A DNA stretch of 64,000 bases from Thermothielavioides terrestris NRRL 8126 (Eukaryota; Ascomycota; Sordariomycetes; Sordariales; Chaetomiaceae), in assembly GCF_000226115.1 (NCBI RefSeq), contig NC_016460.1, forward strand, positions 1,116,001-1,180,000, read 5' to 3'. Position 1 is the stretch's first letter. Every line of letters begins with the position of its first letter. The position numbers were made by a program, and so were the translations under genes. Below the pieces are notes generated by a model. It saw only the letters and a list, made by a program, of their open reading frames with translations, was not told where the DNA came from and did no database searches. Below are positions 54,066 to 64,000 of this stretch, one piece after another.

Positions 54066-57000
54066 CACAGTTGTATAGGTTATATAGTAGTAGGCGAAGT
54101 AGACGTCTAGGCTTCGCTAGCTCCTTACAAAAGCATTTACTATAGTGCTACACTGAGGATAACGTTTAGCTAGATAATATAGATAATCCTTATACTTAAA
54201 GATGCTTCTATACCAGAGTATAAGGCATCTCAAGGTAGTCTAGCCTCCTTATAAGCGTATAGACAAGCGTCTCCTCTTCCTAGAGGTAGGGATTAAGTAC
54301 TATCTTCTTAAGGGCTACTTATACCAGTGCTTCAAGGTTTTTAACTAGGTTACTGCCGAGAAGGCGTTTATAGTCTATCTTGTCTATAGGGGCATCGACA
54401 AGCCTTCGTATTACAGTTGCTTATAATATAGTAATCTCTATAATCTTAGCTCTAATATCCTACTAGGTCAATATATTGTTAAGATCCTCTATAAATATTG
54501 CTAGTAGACCTAAAGCAACTAGCTAGTCCTTTAGTCGAAGGGGTAGAACAGCGCTAGGTACTAGAAACGTGCTTTATAGCTATTGTCCAAGGTCGCCTAT
54601 AGGGTCTTATAAAGGTAGTACACCGCTAAACTGTCTGTCCGGTAGAAGTTCTATGACCCTATAATAGTATATCTAGTATACTACGTCCTTCTTTGACTAG
54701 GGCGCGAGGATAATTTAGGCAATAGCGATTACTCCTTCCTTGCTCTAGCTAGGGAGCTAGGCTTCCTTGAACGCCACTAAGTATATAGCTAGGATCCTAA
54801 GTTCTATATCACTGAAGTGGTTATAGAGATATATAAGTAGGTTATCGAATTTAAAGGCATTGGGCGTAAATATATCGTCGGCTTAGAGGACTTCGATCAC
54901 CTCGTCTTCGTTGTACTCTAAGAGTATAGGCTACGTAGGTTCTTAGGTCGAAGACAATAGGTCTAGAGGAAGCTTGTATATCTTCCCTTCGTTCTACTAT
55001 AATAAAGGGATTCCTTTAGTATAGAGCAAGCAATCCTTAAAGGTACTAAGAGTATTCCTATAAGCTCCTAACTATAAGTGTAGTATACACTGCTATACAA
55101 CTATCTTACTATCTCCCTAGTATAGCCGAAGCTAGGGTAGCCTAAACTACGTCTATCCGTCTAGAAGACGGGGCTAGAGCTCTTAAAGAAAGGCCTATAT
55201 AAACTCGAGGATGAACTATCTATATTCCTATTCTAAACTTTGCTAAAGGCAATGGATAATAACCTCCTTATATAGCTATAACTAAGGGAACCTATAGACG
55301 GACTAGAAAGTAATCTAGACCTCTAATAAAATATCGGTATATATCTCTATACTCTTAAGTATAGAGTCGAAGTAGTAAAGCTGGCCTACGACTTAGTCGA
55401 AGATCGTAATAGCCCAATGCCTTCCGTCGACGAAGCAAAGGAAGACCTAGAAACGACAATGGTTAGCAATGACCTTCTAGCTAGATCGGTAGAACTCCTT
55501 TAGTATAGGACTAGTATCTAAGATAGGCTATAGGTAGAACTAGAGATAGTCCTTATAAAGACGAAAGAAAAACTATATAACGTCTAGGATTATCTGGCTC
55601 TCTAGCTATTCTTTAGCAAGTAGTATACCTTTTACGTCGAAGAGCGAAATACCTATATCTATAAAACTGACTTCAAAAAACTGATCTATTATATACCTTC
55701 CCTCTAGCTAGCCTAGGAATAGATAGCTTATAATCTTAAGGTTTACGCTAAGCTGAGGGCTCTAAATCTAGTTGGGTCGCCAATTAGTTATATTTTATAG
55801 GTACTTCTTTAGGGTCTATAGAAATAAAAAAAGCTTAGGACTAGTCTCTCCAAGGTGACTTAGTATCTTTAAGTCTAGCTCTTGCTCTACGAAAGAGGTG
55901 TAATGCCTCACTTGATCGCTATCTTCTATAAGCTTCTACGAACCTAGTGGTATATAAAACTTGAGCTCTCTAAGTAGCTACTTCTATCCTAGGGCGGCGG
56001 TCACATTGGCCTAAGGTTGTATAGGCCTTGCGAAATCGGGAATCCTACAACGATCTATAGCAATGTTTGCGATAGTATATAAAAATTTAGTTCGATAGAA
56101 AAGTCGCTCTCTAGACAAAAAGATCTAGACCAATTGAAGCGATTATAAGAAAATCCAAAGCGCGATAGACAAGGCGAAAGAAATAGCTAATTGTAAAAGA
56201 GCTAGTAAGAGGATTAAGAAAAAGGGGTAGGCAAGCCTTTAAAGGCAAGAGGGCTACTTAGCTCTTTCCTAAACTAGGCGAAAGAAAACAGATAAAGCTT
56301 ATAGTATCTATTGATTAGCTAGAAATAAGCGTTTACCCCCTAATTTCTTAAGGCCTTCCTCTCCTCCTTACTATCTTAGAAGCATTTTTTTCCTTTAACC
56401 TTCTCGCTACTTTATTCTAGTACCTTCGTCTCTCTAGGCAGATCGGGTTCTTAGTAGTTAGGTCTTCTACTTCCCTTTTAAATTCGTATATAGCTCCTAT
56501 ATATAAATTCGCAACCTAGAAACTATAATACCAAGTAGCTAGTGTACCTATGATACGTTATAGGAAATTACCAATGAAGTAAGCGACTAGAGGCCACTAT
56601 TATATAGGATTATAAACCGTTAGATCGATCTCTTACTAGTACTAAAAACAATGATCTTTATAGCCTAGAAGTATATCTAGGTAGTCTAAAGCAAGATAAA
56701 GGATCCGCCAATATTAAAAGATAAGCGCTATACTAACGAATATACTATAATTTTAGTCGAATATAAGACTATTTATAATATAATTAAGATCTTCTAACTA
56801 AATGTTAGATTGCTATATATCCAATAGGTCCTACTAAGCAATTAGTAAGATTAATGTAGAATATAGCGATCAGTTTATATCGACAATAGGCTAGTTAACG
56901 TAATTAAACGGCACTATAATACCTTAGTTCTTTGTCCAATATTCGTAGAGTATTACAATGATAGACCACTTAGACGTTAAATACATCATCTTACTATACG

Positions 57001-58499
57001 CCTAAACCGAGCTTCAACTCTCTTAATCTAGGTATAGGGTCGTAAGTAAATGCTATACTTCCCTTTTATACTCGCCCTCTAGGCAAAGGAAGACTAACAC
57101 TCCTATAGCAATAAAGTTCTTTACTAAAGCTATAAACTTTCGTACTAGCGTTTAACAACTCCTTTTAACAAAGATAGGGATATCTATATAACTTAGCCCT
57201 TTAACAACTACGCTTCTCTCACTCCTTTCTTTACCAACAAATATACCAACTATATCTAGTCGAAGAAGGAATATATCTAGACTCACGTCTATAGGAACGA
57301 TTAGAAGTACCTAGCTTAGGACTTAATCTTATAGGGCCACCTTCTATATAATCCAAAGAATAATCCTAGGCTAAAGCTACGCCTAGAAGAGGTAGGCCAA
57401 GAGTGGTTTATCCTACTAGAGGATACTATTAGAGAGTAAATAGCGTAGTACTAGGCTAACTGTAAAAGCTTATATCGCTAAAGGACAGAGACAACGGACA
57501 AGGATAGGCAAGGGGTAGGATATAGTCTAGGAGCTTAGCCTATAGACAATAGATTAAAAGACTATATACCCTAATCATAGATTTTTCTTAGCCTTAGCTT
57601 TGGCTCTAAGAAACTTAGTCCTATATAATAAAAACCATCTGTCTAGAGGGCAGAAGTGAAAAGAAAAAGGTATAAATGACTATAAGGCTTTTAAAAGTAG
57701 GGTCACCCCCTAGGAGGAAAACTTAGGTACTAGTGAAAAAGAATAAGGTCTTAAGGGCTAAAAACGAACGAAGGATAGTAGATAGACGAAGACTAAGTAA
57801 GATATAGCTAACAGAGATATTATTAGCGAGTAGGAGGCCGATATAACAATAGGTATTAGGAAGGAAACGTAGCTAAACGCCGATAAAACTATCGGAGGTA
57901 GTAGCTTCTACGCCCTCCCCCCCTTCTAGAACGTACGTCCCTATATATCTAGAGGGCCGGTGTTAAAAACTAGGTAGCTTTCTACAAGAGATTTCGACGA
58001 TAAGCTCCTAACAAGGTCGCTCTTTCCTTGCCCCCTTCGTAATCAAGCGAGTCCAACTAGCCTAAGGCGCTATAGTACAACTAGGGGTTTCTTCCTTAAA
58101 GACCTTTTCCTCTACTATAATCGTAACGTCCTCTATAACTATTTATACAATTTCCTCCCTCGGTAGGCCGTCGCTATAAACGCAATAAGGATCGCCAAGG
58201 CGGTACTGTCGACTAGTCAAGGCATTGTATAGTTCGCCACTATAAGGAAGCCTAACTAGTTAGCTACTATCGGAATTCTTAGCTAGTTGATAGGAGTAAC
58301 AACCTATAGTCTAGTCGCTAGTATTCTAGTTGTCTTTAGTAGCGCTAGACCCCCCTTCACTATCCTTATAGAGCCTTAAGCAACCGTCGAGGTAGTAGCG
58401 TTCTCCCTAGAAGTGTCTAGTATACGTCTCCCTATCGCAATACGTCGAGGCAGCTAAGCCTTAGCTAGTACTAAGGTCAGGATTAGCTCCCCCACCGTT
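54066..58499. repeat. RIP-type AT-rich DNA, element identity not resolved
   Basis: The same TA-rich, CA-poor texture, with stops in all frames. No catalytic motif could be read with confidence on either strand. No intact gene. Confidence 0.6.
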
Positions 58500-61400
58500 C
58501 TACACTTCGCTATAGCGACTATTGTAGCGGTGCTCGTCGTCGCTATGCCCCTCTAAGCAAAGGAACAGGTTCGTACCGTCCACTTCTAGCTAGACGTTAT
58601 CTAGCTTGAAGAACTTCTTTATACGGTTCGGAGGATATAATGTCTAGATAGGTATATCGTCTAAAGTCTCTAGGAAGTAAATATCCTAGTCTTTGATCAT
58701 CCGAATATAGAATAGGCCGAACTAGCGATACTCTAGCTTCTAGACTAAGCTTATATCTAGCTACCGAATATTGTTGTAGACAAGGACAAAATTACTAATA
58801 GATATTACTACGTTTTCTAGGCGAAATTTACATTTATAGGCTTTATTATAGCGTTTAGCTAGCTTTTCGCGAGCCGTAGCAACCTGTTTAGCGACAATCT
58901 CACAGTTATACTCAGCTTCCTAGAGGATATAAGCATAGAGGGCAATGAGCTTCGTATAGCGTCTAGCGGGATCCTTTCTCTTTATCTAGGTATAGATAGA
59001 GTCCTAGGTAAGAATTTGCTAGGTAGGAACATTAAACTCGACTAGACTAATAGGCTTATAGTTGTAGGTAAGAAAGAAGGGAGATATTCTATAAGAGCCT
59101 TTAATAGTTGTATAATCTATATATAAAATATATAGAAGGAGCTCCCTCTACCTCTTTCCTATGTCATTAGTCATCTTTATAAACGAGGTAGTAATTGAGA
59201 TATAGCTAGCCTCATTTACTCCGTTTATACACGAATTGTATAGCGAGATAATAACTCTCTTGATCCACAGTTTATAGAGGATCTCTTTAACTTCGCCTTT
59301 GAACTTAGAGCCTCCGTCGACAACTATAATAATAGGGTAGCCCTAGCGACAAAGGATGTACTATATAATAAAGGACTTAATAGCCTTAGAGGACTTATTT
59401 AGTAGGATCTTAGCCTCGACGTATCCTATAAGATCGTTATAAGCCTTAACGAAGAAATACTTCTTCTCCCTATAGCTAGACGGTATATATTAGATATCGA
59501 GGTGCTATTTAGCAAAAGGAAAAGGCGGAGGCGCTATCCAACCTACTGTTTCCTCGAACCTCTAGGCATTGTACACTTGATACAGTGTACAAGCCCAAAT
59601 CCACTCTACAACATCTTTATATATCCTACGCCAATAGTAGTAGTTCGTCACTTGTCGGTATATCGCCTTTCTTCTACAATGGCTAACCTCGCTATAGTAT
59701 CGGTCGAAGATTAGACGCCTCTCTTCAGGGGTATTAACAATATGCCTATAGCACTACGTATAATTTGTACTTCGGAGGAAAAGGTGACGATCCTCGACGA
59801 AGTATTTCAATACTTCCCTTTTAAGCTAACGTCGTTTCTAGTATAGACTATAGCTAAATAGAGCTTCTATCGTCGATAAGAAGTAGGTGATATCCTAGAA
59901 GCGCTAGGAGTAACTATCTCGAAAGTAGATAGGTTCTAGTCTCCCCTTCGGATACGAAGTCTCTTCGCCTATATAGTTAATAAAGATTTGGGCGTCGACC
60001 TAGTCGTCGATATCCTCCTCCGACTCCTTCTCTATATAGTCAGAGGGCCTAGGTAGCTTGTAGGACAACACGTTGGCTACAACGTTCTTAGGGCCTAGGA
60101 TATACTTGACCTCGAAGTCGAATAGATAGATCTAGGTAATCCAACGTATTATAAGAGTACCTAGAACATCGTTTATAGCACCATTGAGCTAATGGACTAG
60201 AACGAGAGTATCGGTCTCTATAGTGAAATGTATATTAAAAAGGTAGTAGCGAAAACGCTTTAGAAGGAAGAGCAGCCCCTTTAGCTCCCTCTTCGTAGTA
60301 TTATATCGCTTCTTTACCTCTGACTAGATGCTACTCTTGAACCTATATAGGTGTCTCTTACTATTGGGACCGACCTATTTGAGTATACCTCTCTAGCTAA
60401 GGATGCTAGCGTTGTAAACTAGGAAGATTATACTATACTATAGATCGCTATAGACGAGCGTCGTAAAGACTAGAGTAATAGTGATTTTCTTCTTTAACTC
60501 GTTTATCGCCTTTTACTTAATAGGCCCCTAAGTCTACTTAGTATCCTTCTTTATTAGGGTATAAAGAGGAATTACAATAATCGTAAAGCCCTTAATCTAG
60601 ATCTAGTAGTATCCAACTATTCTAACGAAGGTATATACCTCTTTAATGTTAGAATAGGTTTTCTATTCCTTTATCTTGATTACCTTTACTTCCTTAGGAA
60701 AGTGCTTGTCAAGTATATAAAGATAACTAAGTAAGACCGCTTTCGGCTATATCTACTTCGACTTTACTATAGCGATAGTCGTACCTATTAGCTCTATATT
60801 TAGCAATACTATATCGATATTCTTAAGATGCTCGATAATAAATTCGTAATATCCCCCTTTGTCTAGATAGCTATTATAATTAGATCGAAGGCCTTTTACT
60901 ACAATGTCGTCTAAGTAGACTCGACAAACATCTAGGATAAGGTTACTAAAGATCGTCGTTATAGCTCGCTAGAACTAGGCAATAGAATTTATACCCCCTA
61001 TCGGCAGTGTATATATATGGAAGAGATTAATTAACGTCGAAAAGGTCGTTAAATCGTAGCTCCGCTCATTGAGATTAACCTAATTATAATTAGAGAAGAG
61101 ATCTAGGAGAGACATTAGCCTATAGCTACTGAAGTCCTTACTAAATTCCTCTATAGTAGATAGGACGAAAGTGTTGTAGATCGTTATAGTATTGGCCTTT
61201 TAAGCATTATTAATAAACTATAATCCATTGTCCTTCTTAAGAACGAGGAACTAGTTATTACGATAGCTTGTATAGCTATACTCGATAATTCTATATATTT
61301 GCCTCTCTCTAAGTAGATCAATGACCTTCTATATTAGCGGTTTTGGAATTAGAATAGACTTACTCTACTAAGCCTTATATAGGATAGTCTTAATATACTA

Positions 61401-64000
61401 GGGTAGGACAATATCCTTATAAATACGCTTGTACTTAGTGAAATCCTATATAAGCGTAGCTTCCTAGTTTTATAAGATTTTAGCGAATATCTCCTTTTCT
61501 AGCTTATTAAGGAACCTATCTATAGTAGTAAACATCGCTTGAAGGCGCTCCTTGGTAAGCCTTGAGCCTAGCTTAAGATCCGAGAAACGGAGGACTACGA
61601 GGTTGTTCTATTCCTTTTTAAACTATATCTTCGTCTTAGCCTTTGTAAACCGCTTTTTTCACTATAACAGGTCTCCCTCTAGCGTAGAGCCATCTAATAG
61701 TGCTAAATCGACTAGTCGAACCTTGTTCGCGATATTCTTCTAAAGTATAAACGTCTTTAAGGTACGTTTAACCTTATATTCAAATCCCCGCCTTAGCCTC
61801 CGGTTAGAAAAGGGGCTTCCAACGGGGGTCCCCCTCTTCCCTCTTAAATAAGACAACAATTCGATCTCCGTCCGTCTAGACGGAGAAGATAAAGAATAAG
61901 AACGTACAATATAAAAAAGAGTACTAAGGAACGGTATATAGAACTTCTATAAAACGAGATGAAAAACCGTTTTACCTATATTATCGTCGAGGAAACTAAG
62001 GGTAGTCTCGCCTTCCTTTATCTCTACTTAGTCAAAGATTCTTTTAAGACTCTTCGTTAATCTCTAGAATTATTTCTAAATAGCTAGTTACGTCAAAGAT
62101 AGCGAGTAGCTCCGCTAGACAATCTTCTTAGAGACGATATATACCTAGACTATCTTTCCTTCTATAAGTAGATTAATAGTGATTAGATTACTATTGTAAT
62201 AATCGAAGGTCAGAGCGGTATCCTTAATAAATAGTATATCGAGGATTACTTTGTACCTACCAACGATATCCTTGGTTATAAAGAAATGAAGGTTGATGCC
62301 GACTCCGTCTAGGTAAAGAGCGACCTAGGTCTCCCCAAAGAACAGTGCTAAGCTATAAAGACCCTTCGAAACGACCTTAGTAGGTTAGTATAGCAATATA
62401 TATTTCTCGACGACGCTCATCAAGATATAATTGCATTTCGAACCAGAGTCGATTAAAGCGAGATACTTATTATAATGACCTTTCTCGAACTAGATATACA
62501 AAGTAGGCAACGACTATACTCTTATCATCGTACTAAGTTCTATATATTCCAAGACCGAAAGCGTCGAGATAGATTTCTAGAGTAGAGTGTAGATACGATC
62601 GTCAACGTCTCTAGGCAGACCTTTACAAATCTAGTGCTCCTAGAGGCTTCCTATATAGATGCTCTATACACTGTCCTTAGTAACTCTAAAGATTACTAGA
62701 ACTATCTTAGTCTAGCTAGAGCAAAGGCTACTAAGTATATTTACATTAGTATATAGAGCCTATATATAGACTCCTATATCTTTTAGTACAGTGGCTAGCC
62801 TATTAGGCTTAGGAACATTGGACCTTTTATAGTCGATAACCTCGATATTAGCGGAAATGCTCTATAGATATATAATTAGAGCGTCCTTGTACTTAGGCGA
62901 GATATAGACCAAGTCGTCAAGGGTTAGACTAGTTTTCGCTTTCATCGTAGTATAGATTATATCCTTTATATATAGAGGCAACGTAGCAACCTTCGACGTA
63001 GGCGGCTTAGACTATAGCTCCTCTTTCTTTATACGATTTGCTATAGCTAGGTTCTTAAGGATAGTTATACAAGGAGGCTCCGCTAGAGGTATAGGAGTAC
63101 CGCCTATCTAGATATCGTCTTCCCTTTTGTCCTTAGTGAACCGACGCTTAGTAAGTAATATACCCTAAAGTATAGTCTCCGTTTCCTCGTCCACTTCCCC
63201 CTTGACTTCCCCCTTGGCTTCCCCCTTAGTCTAGCTAAAAAGAGGAAGAGGTAGTCGGTAGAATTCGTTAGCCTTTAGCGTAGATTGTAGGACAACCTTC
63301 TAAGTTAAGATACAACCTCCCTTTAATGGAACTATATAAAACGACAACTGATTAGACGCTATATAATGGAAGGCGGAGGTAAGCTTAGGCTCCCCTTTAT
63401 ATATAAGACGATTGATCGTCGTCTAGACGGTTGTAGGCTCCTAATATAGCTTAGGCTACTAGAGGTAGTGCTTATTTAGCACTAGGGATATATCTAGCTT
63501 GAATAGGCAACCATTTAGACGTTTATACTTACGACAGTACACTTAGTATATAGGGTAGCTGTTATATTGTAGGCAATAGGCTATATATATAAGAACGAGC
63601 TAGCTAATCTTGTCAACCTCTTATACACTATCAATATCCACCTTCGTAAAGGTGATCGTCTCGGCTAGCGTATAGCCCTTCTTACTCCTATCACTAAGGC
63701 AGTAATCTATACCTTTACGATACATTAGACCTATAGCTATAGCTTTTATAGCCTCTATATACTTAAGAACTATATAGTCAAAGTCACCGTAGTAGTAGCA
63801 ATAGCCAAAACTTATAGGTCTACTATAGCTAGGGGGACGACTATTAATATATAGACTAGTGACGAAGCTAATACATCTCTCTTATAAGCGACTCCACTAC
63901 TGCTAGAAATACGTTCGGAGAACCTTAATCTCATTAGGAGTAGAATCGATTCTATATAAACGGAGGGCCTCGATCTTCTACTCGAACTACTCGACGATCT
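58500..64000 (-). mobile_element. Gypsy-2 relic (integrase, RT, protease; runs off the window)
   Basis: Minus strand. Integrase near 59050-59325: VDGGSKFKGEVKEILYKLWI and leftward ISLYNSCINGVNEASYIS. Reverse transcriptase at about 60880-61250: SYDLTTFSTLINLFHIYTLP, then CRVYLDDIVVKG at about 60890-60925 with the YLDDI box intact. Aspartic protease near 62438-62460: ALIDSGSKCNYI with DSG intact. Order protease - RT - integrase is Gypsy-type. Gag should occupy 62.6-64 kb and beyond the window. Stops by TAG/TAA are scattered, but the catalytic boxes survive, so damage seems lighter than in Gypsy-1. Limits are approximate. Confidence 0.75.

Noticed and set aside
32030..64000. CRISPR arrays, rRNA genes or tRNA genes
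   Set aside because: No regularly spaced identical repeats, rRNA-like blocks or tRNA A/B boxes were seen; organism type also argues against CRISPR.

Overview
The window looks like a chromosome segment of a filamentous ascomycete, most likely a Sordariomycete (inference). The evidence is short 55-140 bp introns with GTAAGT/GTATGT donors and CTRAC branch sites, pyrimidine-rich leaders, GC-rich codon usage, and a sharp switch from a GC-rich gene region to an AT-rich block with the TpA-rich, CpA-poor, stop-riddled look of repeat-induced point mutation (RIP).

Bases 1-32,030 are the GC-rich host region. The first 8.9 kb holds no gene I can support, only a 0.4 kb MITE-like element (5527-5917) and small repeats. 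Then follow: a YDR124W/AFUB_079030-type helical-bundle protein with a Gln/His-rich tail (8875-11094, +); a BMT5-like 25S rRNA methyltransferase (15256-16581, -); an unrecognised 1000-residue protein whose frame continues 215 codons past a TAG (18820-21965/22613, +); AOS1, the SUMO E1 small subunit (24508-25884, -); an unrecognised 573-residue protein whose first coding exon is just ATG (26752-28720, +); and TIF6/eIF6 (30060-31041, +). These are dispersed housekeeping or regulatory genes, not a cluster.

Bases 32,030-64,000 are a block of nested, decayed transposons. Gypsy-1 lies on the minus strand: chromodomain relic near 39.7 kb, integrase near 40.4 kb continuing at 48.3 kb, reverse transcriptase near 49.9 kb. 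Gypsy-2, also minus strand, has integrase near 59.3 kb, reverse transcriptase near 60.9 kb and protease near 62.4 kb. Two RIP-damaged ORFs lie at 33.7-34.6 kb (+) and about 36.9-38.7 kb (-).

An intact, GC-rich 7559 bp Ty1/copia element (40685-48243) sits inside Gypsy-1's integrase. It has identical 182 bp LTRs, a perfect CTTTT target duplication, a half-tRNA-iMet type primer site, a polypurine tract and an uninterrupted 1789-residue polyprotein on the minus strand.

The most striking feature is inside this element. Between pol and the 3' LTR, on the opposite strand, is a complete four-exon gene (41514-42427, +) for a 249-residue protein with a six-cysteine cluster and highly charged arms. Its introns read only on the strand opposite to the element's genomic RNA, so they would survive reverse transcription. 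A strongly strand-biased array of ATTG motifs (16 in about 390 bp) lies upstream. An autonomous Copia carrying a spliced antisense passenger gene is my main candidate for an undescribed system.
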